A DNA stretch of 64,000 bases from Maridesulfovibrio zosterae DSM 11974 (GCF_000425265.1 NZ_AUDC01000012.1:431080-495079), one strand, 5' to 3'; shown: positions 46,285-56,001, counted from the first letter of the stretch. The notes: generated from the sequence alone by a model not told the origin. A program made the numbers and translations.

Positions 46285-46420
46285 GTCTGCCACGCCAGAG
46301 GCCGAGGGGTCAGATTGCTTGGGCTCCGCCACTTTTCTCGAAAAAGCCATCAATCGAAAGATTGATGGCTTTTTCTGTTTTTGAGTTGGATACAAGAGTG
46401 GGGATGGTTGGTGGATACAA
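46285..46420 (+). repeat. Integration repeat, copy B (degraded tRNA-Asp end + terminator)
   Basis: The tRNA part is decayed up to the acceptor strand, then 62 bp (46322-46383) are identical to 43226-43287, including CCGCCA and the whole terminator hairpin. Similarity goes on to GGATACAA at 46420. It is a distal attachment-site copy, about 3.1 kb from the intact tRNA. Confidence 0.88.
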
Positions 46421-46440
46421 AAAGTCAACACACCTATTAG

Positions 46441-48696
46441 TTAGACTTGTAGAGGAATTTTAATTGTAAATTTTGTTCCCTTACCGACTGAAGACTCCAC
46501 CGACATGATGCCTTTGTGTTGATCGGTAATTATGAAATATGAAACCGACAGTCCAAGCCCTGTCCCTTTGCCGACTGCCTTAGTCGTGTAAAAAGGTTCA
46601 AAAACTCTGGCCACGGTAGATTCATCAATGCCAGGGCCGTTGTCTTCAATTTCCATCACTGCCATGTTGGCCTGTCGGTATATCCGACAATAAAAGCGAG
46701 GACTCTCCATTCCGTAGTCTTTCTCAACCATTGCTTCAGCTCCATTCTTAAACAGATTAAGAAAAACTTGCTGCATCTCATTACCTTCGCAAAGCACATT
46801 AGGCATGTCTTCCTCATATTCACGAACTATTTCTATCTGCTTAAAGTCATACCATTTTTTAAGATCATAATCGTTGGCAACCAACTCTAGAGTTTTATCC
46901 ATTAGAAATGGTAAGTGAAACGGTTCCATCTTCTTATTACTCTTGCGGCTGAAGCTGAGCATATTGTTGACAATGGACGCTGCCCGGGAGCCACTATCCC
47001 TGATGGCCTCAATCATCTTGGGAATCTTCCTTTTCTCAAGATATTTCTGCACCTGCTCAAGTTCAATTCCACATTCATTAGCTGCCTGCCTGTTAGAGTC
47101 CATTGCTGTAAGTAATCGCTTATTGAGATTGTAAACATTTCCCAAAATGCCCGACAAAGGATTGTTTATTTCATGAGCCATCCCGGCAGCAAGACCGCCT
47201 ACAGACATCATTTTCTCGGACTGCACAAGCATATGTTCAAGATTCGCGCGATCAGTCACATCATCAATGCGAATAACAGCGCCCTGAACCCCATTGGCTA
47301 TCAAGGGATAGACTGTTATGTCTTCATAAATTGTTTCACCATTTTCTATACGCACATGCTTATTCTCAGCCTGCACGGTTCGTGAATGTATGGCGACACG
47401 AACCTTTTCCATTTCAGCAGCCAGACACGGGGAGACCTCTTCAATTCTTTTTCCAAGAACATCATCCTTGGAAAGACCTAAATCATTTTCGGCCTTGAGA
47501 TTCCACTGAGTAACAACTCCATCCGAAGTAACACCAATAATGACCGAAGGCATGGAATCAATAATATTTGAAAGATAGTTGCGAAGGTCCTGCACTTCCT
47601 GTTCTGCCTTTGCATTAGTCTCTACTTCCTTCTCCAGCGCATCTGCCATACTATTAATGGAATGTGAAAGTTGTCCAAACTCTCCTGTTGAATACGAAAG
47701 TTCCGACCGAGCTTTTAAGTCTCCCAATTTCAAACGCTCCGTTACCGCAACAAGGTCCAGCATTTTAGTATGAATCAAGCTATGGCCGATTAAAAGAGCT
47801 AAACAAATGGAAAAAACAAAAGCAACACCACTCAACACTATATATGAAAAAGTATCATCATCAACTTCCTCTATAAGAACTTCGCGCGGCATTCCCACGA
47901 TAATATCAAGGTAGGGATCCTGATCATTACTGCCTGCAAGGCGTCGCACTGCGAAGACCATATCCACACCGCCCCCACTCATAGCACTAAACATTCCGGA
48001 CTTCTTAATCTCTGTAATACGCTTAAAGATGGTCGCCGGGATTGGTGTTCCAATCTTCCGACCATCGAGTGGATATCGGAACAAGCGATTTCCCCTATGG
48101 TCAATCAAGCCTACAAATGATCCTGATGGCAAGTTCGTGTGTTGAAACAGAGTTTCTAGTCCCTGCAGCTTTAAAGCGGCTATCAAGACACTGATCAACT
48201 CCCCTCGGTCATTACGGACAGGGTATGCGACAGGAAGTATCTGAAGCTTACTAACCCGCCCAATGGAAACTTCCCCTATCGAAAATAACCCTGTAGCCAA
48301 AGCGCCTTTGACTTCTTTGCGATTAGATAAGTCTTTAGGTTTTTTAAAAGGCAGTGCTGAGGACATTGCAAAGCCCTTGGTATCCATCATTGCAAAATTT
48401 GCATAGGTTGGATTTGCCTGAAGATATTTTCTGAAAAGTTCGTTGCAAGCAGCCTCATCTAAAGATTGGACAACAGGTGATTGGGACAAGTTAGCTAAGA
48501 CTGTCTTAATCCGTTTAAGTTCTTGATTTTCTGTAAAAGCATAAGATTCTGCCAGCCGGAATGCTGTATGTTCAGCGTGCTCAATTTCATTTGCCCGACG
48601 CTCAATACCAATAAGAATAAATATTACCAGCATCGGGAGTATTCCCAGCACAGCCAAAAGAACTAAATTAAATCTAATAGAATGAAAAATATGCAT
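46441..48696 (-). CDS. Membrane sensor histidine kinase (Cache-HAMP-PAS-HisKA-HATPase)
   Basis: A 751-residue kinase. TM1 near residues 8-30, an extracytoplasmic Cache sensor (about 35-280: FAMMDTKGFAMSS, LPVAYPVRNDRGELISVLIAALKL), TM2 (about 293-315), HAMP, a PAS domain, then GMAHEINNPLSG with His508. ATP-binding motifs LNLFKNGAEAM, EDNGPGID, FEPFYTTKAVGKGTGLGLS are complete. It lacks a receiver domain and has no adjacent regulator. The ATG at 48696 follows TTAGGTG; an ATG 30 bp upstream is less likely. The gene lies between tRNA-Asp-derived repeats B and D, and its kinase core closely matches the kinase at 20390-22585, so it may be island cargo copied from a related locus. Confidence 0.88.
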   Translation of the reverse strand: MHIFHSIRFNLVLLAVLGILPMLVIFILIGIERRANEIEHAEHTAFRLAESYAFTENQELKRIKTVLANLSQSPVVQSLDEAACNELFRKYLQANPTYANFAMMDTKGFAMSSALPFKKPKDLSNRKEVKGALATGLFSIGEVSIGRVSKLQILPVAYPVRNDRGELISVLIAALKLQGLETLFQHTNLPSGSFVGLIDHRGNRLFRYPLDGRKIGTPIPATIFKRITEIKKSGMFSAMSGGGVDMVFAVRRLAGSNDQDPYLDIIVGMPREVLIEEVDDDTFSYIVLSGVAFVFSICLALLIGHSLIHTKMLDLVAVTERLKLGDLKARSELSYSTGEFGQLSHSINSMADALEKEVETNAKAEQEVQDLRNYLSNIIDSMPSVIIGVTSDGVVTQWNLKAENDLGLSKDDVLGKRIEEVSPCLAAEMEKVRVAIHSRTVQAENKHVRIENGETIYEDITVYPLIANGVQGAVIRIDDVTDRANLEHMLVQSEKMMSVGGLAAGMAHEINNPLSGILGNVYNLNKRLLTAMDSNRQAANECGIELEQVQKYLEKRKIPKMIEAIRDSGSRAASIVNNMLSFSRKSNKKMEPFHLPFLMDKTLELVANDYDLKKWYDFKQIEIVREYEEDMPNVLCEGNEMQQVFLNLFKNGAEAMVEKDYGMESPRFYCRIYRQANMAVMEIEDNGPGIDESTVARVFEPFYTTKAVGKGTGLGLSVSYFIITDQHKGIMSVESSVGKGTKFTIKIPLQV

Positions 48697-48888
48697 TATA
48701 TTACACCTAAACAGTCTGGGTCGCACACGACAGATAACTATAAAATATTACTTTAAATTTATTACATATAAAAATACACCTTATCAAAATATTTCATAGA
48801 TTATCGTTTATGTACATCCAAAAAATATTAAACGAACATCACTCAGCTTAATATCTTCCAGATTATACCCGATCATTGCAACATCCCT

Positions 48889-48937
48889 TCTGCCACGCCG
48901 GAGGACCAGGTTCGAATTGCTTAGGCTCCGCCCCTTT
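48889..48937 (+). repeat. Integration repeat, copy D (degraded tRNA-Asp end)
   Basis: CTGCCACGCCGGAGG and GGCTCCGCC, separated by an altered T arm, correspond to the tRNA-Asp 3' half. It shares the CTGCCACGCC and ATTGCTT spellings with copy B, so B and D are closer to each other than to the intact gene. There is no terminator copy behind it. Confidence 0.7.
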
Positions 48938-49017
48938 CTATATGGTCGTCCATCAATTCCTATCAAAACCGTCTTAAGACCTTCCCAATCCGATAAAATG
49001 AAGTGTATAAGATCCTT

Positions 49018-51123
49018 ATGCGAATACGTCCTGCATTTATATTTTTTTACCTGATCATATTTTTTTTGCTGCAGTCATGGTGTTTTGCTGCGGCAAGTCA
49101 GGAACTCTTTGGGTTGAATTGGAAGCTTGCTATTTCATTTCCACAGACAGGAATAGCAGGACTACTTAAGGGCCGCATTCAGCATATTCAAAACACAGAA
49201 TTTAAATTTAACGGTCAGTTTACCAGCAGCGCGGACTCATTTGAATCTGGACCGATTAAACTGAGAACTAATTTTAAGACTGGAATGAGAAACATTGAAC
49301 TAAACAATACGCTTCTTCATATTCACAACCTTAAGTTCCAGCTCCCAGAATTAAATATAAATAACCCCGATATAATAATTAAAGGTAATGGAACCGTTGA
49401 TACTGTTTCCGAAAAAAGTGTCTTCCATGGCCTTAATATAAAAATTGGTACGCTGCCTACCGTAAGAGCCAACCTTGAATACTCACCATACCATGAAGGA
49501 AGTTTGACAGTCGAAATCGTTGACCCGCTGCCTTTACTAAAAGAATTAGCAAATAGGTTTTATACCCAATTCTCAGAGTGGGATAAAACTGCAGAACTGG
49601 GACTTACAATTAAAATTAACCATCTCAGAACCACACCTGAGGCATACCTGCGACTTGATTTTAAAAAACTATCTACAGCTTCACCGGACGGTAATTTCCT
49701 TGTTGATGGTTCTTCAGGTTCTTTTTTAATAAGAAAAACACTTGATAGTTCTAAATTTTCGGCCAGCATTGAACTCAGTGGAGGAGAAGCTCTTTTAAAT
49801 ACTTTTTACATTGATTTGAATAATCATCCGTTTAAAGCAAAGCTAGACTCTACTTTGCCTAACAGGAAAGGCAATATTTCTGCTTACGGAAATATAAATT
49901 GGCATGGTTTAGGCAAATTTTCTCTAAAAGGTAAACTTACTGATTTATATAAAAACTTGAAATATTCAGCTGAACTGCACCTAAGAATCGATCAGCTTAA
50001 AGATCCTTTTAAACTATTTGCTGTAGACCCATTATCGCTAGGTGATATTTCAGCAGACGGGCAACTGACTATTAATGCAGATATAAATGGTGGATATAAA
50101 AGAACTGACATAACTGGAAATACTGAAATTATACATGGCACATTCACTTCAAATGCAATAGAGATTTCAGGTATAAAATCACAATTACCTTTTACCATCA
50201 TACTTGGAGAAAATTTTAAGCCACAGCTCGATGACAGCCTGACTACACCTGACGCAGGATTCATTGAAATTGCAAAAATTGACGCTAAGCCTATCATTAT
50301 TAAAAACTTTAAATTCCCGCTCACTATTTCCTCAAATGAAGTAGAATTCGGAAATCTACCCCAAATGGACATTGAGGGTGGAACTCTAAAATTATCCGAC
50401 CTGAATATAAAAAATCCCTTTTCTGACAAATTCATCTTGCATGGAATTGTCGATGCTAAAAATATTAATATGCTTGCCTTCTCACCGGAGTCACTACCTG
50501 TAGATGGTGAAATTGATGGAGATATGGAGTTCTGGTTACTTAAAGATCACTTATCGACTAACGGAGAATTATCAGGAGTAGTTTACAGTGGAAACATGAC
50601 TATTTCTGAAATTTATGCTGAAAATCTTTTTGAACCGTCCCGCCAATACGGTGCTGATTTTCACGTCAAAAATTTAGATTTGGCTCCACTCAGCAAAGCC
50701 CTCGATATTGGCAGGATAACTGGACGCATGGATCTTGACCTGAACGATCTGGTGATTGCGTATGACCAACCGGCTTCTTTCAGACTATACGCCATCACCA
50801 CACCGGAATCTGACAGCAGCCGTAATATCAGTCTCAAGGCCGTAAATACATTATCTGTTATCGGAACAGGGTCAGGACTAACTGGAGCAGGAGTTGGAAT
50901 GTTTTCCAGTTTTTTTAAAGAATTCAGCTATGCGGGACTTGGGTTGGAGTGTACACTTGACGATGATCTCTTCAAAATACGAGGGTTGATCAGAGAGGAT
51001 GGAATCGAGTACATTATTAAAAAACCACCTCTATTCGGTATCAATGTAGTAAATAGCAATCCCAAAAATCTAATCAGCTTTTCTGACATGCTTAAAAGAT
51101 TGAAAAGAGTTATAAATAATTAA
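49018..51123 (+). CDS. YdbH-like AsmA/TamB-type exported protein
   Basis: A 701-residue protein with a signal peptide (FIFFYLIIFFLLQSWCFA) and a long beta-rich body of repeated strand pairs. The C-terminal part (ISLKAVNTLSVIGTGSGLTGAG...FSYAGLGLECTLDDDLFKIRGLI) matches the DctA-YdbH domain. In E. coli, YdbH with YnbE and YdbL bridges inner and outer membranes and moves phospholipids. The next gene here, 25 bp on, joins YnbE- and YdbL-like parts, so the set is conserved. Two starts are possible: GTG at 49003 or ATG at 49018; the ATG gives a standard signal peptide. The gene begins 80 bp after repeat D, at the island's edge. Confidence 0.82.
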   Translation: MRIRPAFIFFYLIIFFLLQSWCFAAASQELFGLNWKLAISFPQTGIAGLLKGRIQHIQNTEFKFNGQFTSSADSFESGPIKLRTNFKTGMRNIELNNTLLHIHNLKFQLPELNINNPDIIIKGNGTVDTVSEKSVFHGLNIKIGTLPTVRANLEYSPYHEGSLTVEIVDPLPLLKELANRFYTQFSEWDKTAELGLTIKINHLRTTPEAYLRLDFKKLSTASPDGNFLVDGSSGSFLIRKTLDSSKFSASIELSGGEALLNTFYIDLNNHPFKAKLDSTLPNRKGNISAYGNINWHGLGKFSLKGKLTDLYKNLKYSAELHLRIDQLKDPFKLFAVDPLSLGDISADGQLTINADINGGYKRTDITGNTEIIHGTFTSNAIEISGIKSQLPFTIILGENFKPQLDDSLTTPDAGFIEIAKIDAKPIIIKNFKFPLTISSNEVEFGNLPQMDIEGGTLKLSDLNIKNPFSDKFILHGIVDAKNINMLAFSPESLPVDGEIDGDMEFWLLKDHLSTNGELSGVVYSGNMTISEIYAENLFEPSRQYGADFHVKNLDLAPLSKALDIGRITGRMDLDLNDLVIAYDQPASFRLYAITTPESDSSRNISLKAVNTLSVIGTGSGLTGAGVGMFSSFFKEFSYAGLGLECTLDDDLFKIRGLIREDGIEYIIKKPPLFGINVVNSNPKNLISFSDMLKRLKRVINN

Positions 51124-51148
51124 TAAAATAAACCAGTAGGAGTTTAAA

Positions 51149-51748
51149 ATGTTTAAAAAAACCGCACAATTTTTAACCCTGTTCGCGCTTCTATCATTTG
51201 CAGCCTGTGTTACTGTTAATATCTACTTCCCTGCAGCCCAAGTTGAAAAAGCCGCTGAAGATATTGTCGAAGATGTTTATGGAAACAATTCGCAAAAAAA
51301 TATTAAAAATGATGACCAGTCTTCTCTACAGATTTTCATGGCTTTCATTTCGCCAAATACAGCCCATGCCCAGCCTGTTACTCAGTCTGATATTGAAAGC
51401 CTGAATAAATCAAACTCAGCTATCCGAGGGCTTAAAAAATCTATTTCAAATGATCACCAATCACTTCTTCCCTATTACAATTCAGGGAATATCGGCATCA
51501 ACAATGAAGGATTCCTCGAAATAATCAGCAAGGAAGGCCTGAATATCAAGGATATCGCTAAACTGCGCCGCCTGATATCGCAGGATAATGAAACCCGTGA
51601 ACAACTCTATTCTGAAGTTGCTGCCTCGATGAACATTCCCGGATCAGATATAGGTAAGATTAAAACAATCTTCGCTGATGTATGGCAAAAACGTGCTCCA
51701 TCAGGATGGTTTATTCAAGACGCCAGCGGCAAGTGGAGTAAAAAGTAA
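51149..51748 (+). CDS. Fused YnbE-YdbL-like (DUF1318) lipoprotein
   Basis: A 199-residue protein. The lipoprotein signal ends SFAACVTVNIYFPAAQVEKAAEDIVEDVYG; this CVTVNIYFP motif with its following helix is like the small lipoprotein YnbE. After a linker the segment AIRGLKKSISNDHQSLLPYYNSGNIGINNEGFLEI matches YdbL/DUF1318. E. coli has these as two proteins; here they are one chain, consistent with direct contact in the YdbH bridge. AGGAG precedes the ATG, and the gene sits 25 bp after the YdbH-like gene and just before selO. Confidence 0.82.
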   Translation: MFKKTAQFLTLFALLSFAACVTVNIYFPAAQVEKAAEDIVEDVYGNNSQKNIKNDDQSSLQIFMAFISPNTAHAQPVTQSDIESLNKSNSAIRGLKKSISNDHQSLLPYYNSGNIGINNEGFLEIISKEGLNIKDIAKLRRLISQDNETREQLYSEVAASMNIPGSDIGKIKTIFADVWQKRAPSGWFIQDASGKWSKK

Positions 51749-51753
51749 TCTGT

Positions 51754-53208
51754 ATGCCATTTGACAATAGCTATGCCAGATTGCCGGAAAAATTCTTCCA
51801 GAAAATTATTCCGGAGAAAGTGAAAAGCCCCGAACTGATCAAGCTGAATCATGAGCTTGCAGATGAACTGGGCTTAAAACTTCCTGAAAAACAGGAAGAA
51901 CTTGCAGCAATATTCTCAGGAAACAAACTTCTTGAAGGAAGCGAGCCAATTGCTCAGGCGTATGCAGGGCATCAATTTGGTCACTTTGTTCCACAGCTTG
52001 GTGACGGACGGGCAGTTCTTCTGGGTGAAATTATAAATAAAGCTGGAAAACGCTATGACATCCAGCTGAAAGGTTCCGGCAGGACCAGATTTTCACGCGG
52101 AGGAGACGGACGCTCTCCTCTCGGCCCCGTTATTCGTGAATACATTATCAGTGAAGCCATAACCAACCTTGGAATCCCAAGCTCTAGGGGGCTGGCTATG
52201 GTCCGCAGCGGTGAAACGGTTTTCCGGGAAAAAGAACTTCCCGGAGCCGTGTTTACCAGAGTTGCATCAAGTCACATCAGAGTCGGAACTTTTGAGTTTT
52301 TTGCTTCGCGACGTGACAATGAATCAGTAAAGATTCTTGCTGACTATGTTATAAACCGCCACTACCCTCAATTGAAAGAAGCATCAAATCCATATACCGC
52401 ATTGCTTGAAAAAGTATGCGAAATGCAGGCAAATCTTATCGCTAAATGGATGCGGGTTGGATTTATTCATGGTGTAATGAATACCGACAATACTTCCATC
52501 TGCGGCGAAACAATAGACTTCGGGCCATGTGCTTTCATGGACAGTTATGATCCGGCAACGGTCTTCAGTTCCATTGATCACCATGGACGCTACGCCTACG
52601 GCAGACAGCCGAAAATATCCCAGTGGAATATGGCTGCGCTGGCTGGATGCATGCTCCCTCTCTTTCATGACAATGAAAGTAAGGCCAGAGAAATCGGCGA
52701 AACCATTATTGATAAATTTCAGAACATGTTTAAAAAGTACTATTTTTCTGAAATGAGCCGAAAAATAGGGATACAGGGCGCTGACGAAAAAACGTTCGAG
52801 ATCCTTAATCGCATTCTTGAAATGATGGATAAAGCTAAGGCAGACTTTACAAACACGTTCCGCTCTCTCTCCCGTGCCATAAATAATGAAGAAATATTTA
52901 TCAAACAATTCTCTGAACCTGATTCAGCTGAAAAATGGCTCATTGACTGGAAGATGATGCTCGAAGAGCACGGAATTTCAGAAGCAGACGCATATGAAAC
53001 TATGCATAAAGCTAATCCGGCTTTCATTGCCCGCAATCATCTGGTTGAAGAAGCTATAAAATATGCCACCCAAGATAGAGATTACTCATACGCCAACCAA
53101 CTAATTGAAGTACTCAGCACCCCCTACGATGATCAATCTGACAAATCTCGATATGCTGATAGCCCAAAGCCTTCAGAACGTGTATACCAAACATTTTGCG
53201 GAACTTGA
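51754..53208 (+). CDS. selO: SelO/YdiU-family protein adenylyltransferase
   Basis: A 484-residue pseudokinase-fold enzyme that transfers AMP to Ser, Thr or Tyr of proteins. Signatures are AQAYAGHQFGHFVPQLGDGRAVLLGE, DIQLKGSGRTRFSRGGDGRSPLGPVIREY, IPSSRGLAMVRSG, RVGTFEFFASR and VMNTDNTSICGETIDFGPCAFMD. The chain ends YQTFCGT, with cysteine in the place taken by selenocysteine in animals. It begins five bases after the lipoprotein stop and probably belongs to that operon. A terminator follows. Confidence 0.95.
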   Translation: MPFDNSYARLPEKFFQKIIPEKVKSPELIKLNHELADELGLKLPEKQEELAAIFSGNKLLEGSEPIAQAYAGHQFGHFVPQLGDGRAVLLGEIINKAGKRYDIQLKGSGRTRFSRGGDGRSPLGPVIREYIISEAITNLGIPSSRGLAMVRSGETVFREKELPGAVFTRVASSHIRVGTFEFFASRRDNESVKILADYVINRHYPQLKEASNPYTALLEKVCEMQANLIAKWMRVGFIHGVMNTDNTSICGETIDFGPCAFMDSYDPATVFSSIDHHGRYAYGRQPKISQWNMAALAGCMLPLFHDNESKAREIGETIIDKFQNMFKKYYFSEMSRKIGIQGADEKTFEILNRILEMMDKAKADFTNTFRSLSRAINNEEIFIKQFSEPDSAEKWLIDWKMMLEEHGISEADAYETMHKANPAFIARNHLVEEAIKYATQDRDYSYANQLIEVLSTPYDDQSDKSRYADSPKPSERVYQTFCGT

Positions 53209-53219
53209 TTGACAAAGAA

Positions 53220-53252
53220 AAAGCCCTCTAAGCTAAATGCTCAGAGGGCTTT
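53220..53252. terminator. Terminator between selO and purM
   Basis: Stem AAAGCCCTCT / AGAGGGCTTT with a 13-base loop between two convergent genes. Confidence 0.85.
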
Positions 53253-53273
53253 AAATTCTCAAAAAAACAAAAA

Positions 53274-54320
53274 CTAGAAGTTGACTTGAACCTGTTCTTC
53301 ATCACCGTCACGTGCGGTGATTTCGCCAATCTTCCATGAGTTGATTTTCATACCGGAAAGTCTGTTCAGAACATCTTCTTCACGGTCTTTCGCAACTACG
53401 AGAATGTAGCCGATGCCGGAGTTGAAAATCTGGAGCATTTCAGGCCAGCTCAGGTTACCCTGCTCTTTAAGCCAGTTAAATACAGGCAGAACTTCCCATG
53501 ATCCGAAATTAATTTCTGCTGTCACCTGTTTAGGCAGGATACGGGGCAGATTATCGTAAAAACCACCGCCGGTAACATGAACCATTCCCTTGATTTCAAT
53601 ATCACGAGAAAGATTATGAACAGCATCAACATAAAGTCTGGTCGGGGTCAGCAGAGCTTCACCGATTTTTTCATCAGTACCGGGAAGCAGATCATCTGCT
53701 TTAAGCCCTGATTCATCAAAAAGCTTACGAACCAGAGAATAACCATTAGAATGGATACCGGAAGATTCAAGACCGATGATTGTATCACCGATGGTGATGG
53801 ATGAACCATCAACAATCTTAGCGTTATCAACCATACCTACGCAAAAACCGGAAAGGTCATACTCTCCGTCAGCATAAAAACCAGGCATTTCGGCTGTTTC
53901 ACCGCCAAGCAGTGCACAGCTGGAAATTTTACATCCTTCCACAATACCTGCGAGCACTTCTTCAGCAACACCGGATTCCAGTTTGCCGGTTGCAAAGTAA
54001 TCAAGGAAGAAAAGAGGCTTAGCACCCTGAACGAGAATATCGTTTACGCTCATAGCGACAAGGTCGATACCGATGGTATCGTGCTTATCTAAAGCAAAAG
54101 CGAGTTTAAGCTTAGTTCCTACTCCGTCAGTTCCTGCTACGAGAACCGGTTCTTCCATCTGGTTCAGATCAAGCTTGAACAGCCCGCCAAAACCACCTAT
54201 ATCAGTGACCACACCTTTCGTGAAGGTGGAGCCCACCATCCCTTTAATGCGGCCTATAAAATCATTAGCCGCATCGATATCGACACCGGCTGCTTTGTAT
54301 GCATCAGAACGACTTGCCAT
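53274..54320 (-). CDS. purM: Phosphoribosylformylglycinamidine cyclo-ligase (AIR synthetase)
   Basis: A 348-residue cytoplasmic enzyme for the fifth step of purine synthesis, making 5-aminoimidazole ribotide with ATP. Motifs: YKAAGVDIDAANDFI, IGGFGGLFKLD, VAGTDGVGTKLKLAF, DLVAMSVNDILVQGAKPLFFLDYFATGKL, GGETAEMPGFY, LESSGIHSNGYSLVR, HVTGGGFYDNLPRILP. The ATG at 54320 follows AGGAGA. A longer frame starting 69 bp upstream is not supported. It is monocistronic here, with no other pur genes adjacent. Confidence 0.97.
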   Translation of the reverse strand: MASRSDAYKAAGVDIDAANDFIGRIKGMVGSTFTKGVVTDIGGFGGLFKLDLNQMEEPVLVAGTDGVGTKLKLAFALDKHDTIGIDLVAMSVNDILVQGAKPLFFLDYFATGKLESGVAEEVLAGIVEGCKISSCALLGGETAEMPGFYADGEYDLSGFCVGMVDNAKIVDGSSITIGDTIIGLESSGIHSNGYSLVRKLFDESGLKADDLLPGTDEKIGEALLTPTRLYVDAVHNLSRDIEIKGMVHVTGGGFYDNLPRILPKQVTAEINFGSWEVLPVFNWLKEQGNLSWPEMLQIFNSGIGYILVVAKDREEDVLNRLSGMKINSWKIGEITARDGDEEQVQVNF

Positions 54321-54479
54321 ATTATTATCTCCTAACAGTCTATAAGAAGAGACTGTATATGCTGAATCCGTCAAGAGTTCAAGGATCAACCTTACCTCTT
54401 TTTCCAGATTCAGAATAAAAAAGGTCCATAGTTTGCACCATACGAAATAACAGTTTATAGTATGACACGGAGAAAAACC

Positions 54480-54743
54480 ATGTACAAGAAAACTTTATCA
54501 GTATTGCTTATTATTTTGTCCCTGATAATATCAGGATCTTCTTTTGCCGGTACGAAATTCATAAACAAGGATACTGCCAGGGACAGAAAAAATAATGTCT
54601 TCGGCACAAGCAACGGTAAAAGAGATATTACTATTAAATCAGATAGTAATTCCAACACAATGAGCGTTAAGCCCAGAGAAAAAGAGCAGAACCAAAATCA
54701 GAATGTTGGACCTATTTTTGTTGTCCCGGAAATAAAACCATAA
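54480..54743 (+). CDS. Small exported protein of unknown function
   Basis: An 87-residue protein with a clear signal peptide (MYKKTLSVLLIILSLIISGSSFA, then GTKF). The mature part of about 64 residues is hydrophilic and rich in Asn, Lys and Gln, with no cysteine and no known domain. It ends in a hydrophobic GPIFVVPEIKP strand. The ATG at 54480 follows ACGGAGA by about nine bases. The radical SAM gene begins 12 bp after its stop, so the two are likely co-transcribed. Confidence 0.7.
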   Translation: MYKKTLSVLLIILSLIISGSSFAGTKFINKDTARDRKNNVFGTSNGKRDITIKSDSNSNTMSVKPREKEQNQNQNVGPIFVVPEIKP

Positions 54744-54754
54744 AGGAATCAGAC

Positions 54755-55771
54755 ATGCTTCACCCGGCAAGACTCTGGAAAAGCCTTAAAGAAAACAAGC
54801 TGCAATGCCGACTCTGCAGCCATTTTTGCATTATTGAATCTGGTGAGCACGGCATTTGCGGTGTACGGCAGAATGTTGACGGTCAACTCATGACCAAGAC
54901 TTATGATCGCGTTGCCGCCCTGAATATCGACCCTGTAGAAAAAAAACCACTCTACCACTTTCTGCCCGGTACAAAAACATTTTCATTAGGAACACAGGGA
55001 TGTAATTTCGGCTGTGAATTCTGCCAGAACGCATCTTTATCCCAGCATCCCAAAACAGGCCGCGACATAACAGGCCAAAAAGTCACGCCTGAAACATTAG
55101 TTGATGCAGCCATAGCCCATAATTGCGAGTCCATATCCTTCACCTATTCTGAACCGACCGTTTTCTTCGAGCTAATGCAGGATACTGCACGGATTGCTCA
55201 TAGCAAGGGACTTAAAAATATAATGGTATCCAACGGTTTTCAAAGTCCTGAATGCATTGATGAATTAACAGGACTGATTGACGCTGCAAACATCGATCTG
55301 AAAGGTTTCAATAACGATTTCTATACTGAAATATGCAATGGTAAACTCAGTCCGGTTCTGGAAAACCTGAAGCATATGAAAAAAAACGGCTGGTGGGTGG
55401 AGGTAACAACCCTGCTCATTCCCGGTAAAAATGATTCTGCTGATGAACTAAAAAAACTTGCTGCATTCATTGCTGGAGAACTGGGCGAAAGAGTGCCATG
55501 GCATATTTCAAGATTTCATCCGGACTTTAAAATGCTGGATTGCGGCATTACCCCCATGAAAACATTAACCAGAGCACGGAACATAGGAAGTGATGCAGGA
55601 CTGGAATATGTTTACGTCGGCAACGTTCCCGGAGATGAACATTCTACAAGTTTCTGCCCATCCTGCAATAAAGAGCTCATTAAAAGATTTGGCTTTGATA
55701 TGGAGAATGTCGGACTGGAGCAGGGAATGTGCAAATTTTGCGGATGTGAGCTAAATGGTGTGTTTAAATAA
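54755..55771 (+). CDS. amrS: AmmeMemoRadiSam-system radical SAM enzyme (AmrS-like)
   Basis: A 338-residue radical SAM protein related to pyruvate formate-lyase activating enzyme. An N-terminal cysteine cluster (CRLCSHFCIIESGEHGICGVR) precedes the radical SAM motif CNFGCEFCQN (C-X3-C-X2-C). SFTYSEPTVFFE, IMVSNGFQS and ANIDLKGFNNDFY follow, and a C-terminal CPSCNKELI...CKFCGC pair closes it. This layout is that of AmrS, found genomically with Memo- and AMMECR1-domain proteins. Those partners are not in the window. The target is unknown. Confidence 0.9.
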   Translation: MLHPARLWKSLKENKLQCRLCSHFCIIESGEHGICGVRQNVDGQLMTKTYDRVAALNIDPVEKKPLYHFLPGTKTFSLGTQGCNFGCEFCQNASLSQHPKTGRDITGQKVTPETLVDAAIAHNCESISFTYSEPTVFFELMQDTARIAHSKGLKNIMVSNGFQSPECIDELTGLIDAANIDLKGFNNDFYTEICNGKLSPVLENLKHMKKNGWWVEVTTLLIPGKNDSADELKKLAAFIAGELGERVPWHISRFHPDFKMLDCGITPMKTLTRARNIGSDAGLEYVYVGNVPGDEHSTSFCPSCNKELIKRFGFDMENVGLEQGMCKFCGCELNGVFK

Positions 55772-55924
55772 ATATCCAATCATAACAGCGTGTTATACAA
55801 ACAAAGCATACTTACACAGCAAAAAGATGTAAATATTTTTAAAATAATTAAAGAAAAAGCTTGCCAAGCACACCCGATTTCAATAAACCCTTTTCTGCGC
55901 ACAACGAAACGGCGCATCACTAAG

Positions 55925-56001
55925 CGGGGCATGGCGCAGTCTGGTAGCGCGCTTGCTTTGGGAGCAAGATGCCGGGTGTTCGAATCATCCTGCCCCGACC
56001 A
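55925..56001 (+). tRNA. tRNA-Pro (anticodon TGG)
   Basis: A 77-base cloverleaf with encoded CCA: acceptor CGGGGCA / TGCCCCG, D arm GCGC...GCGC, anticodon loop TTTGGGA, T arm with GTTCGAATC. Its 3' part plus terminator is repeated at 58758-58853. Confidence 0.96.

Noticed and set aside
44478..48937. Further tRNA-Asp genes at 44478, 46285 and 48889
   Set aside because: Only the 3' half or less is present and the T arm or acceptor is damaged; they are attachment-site remnants.
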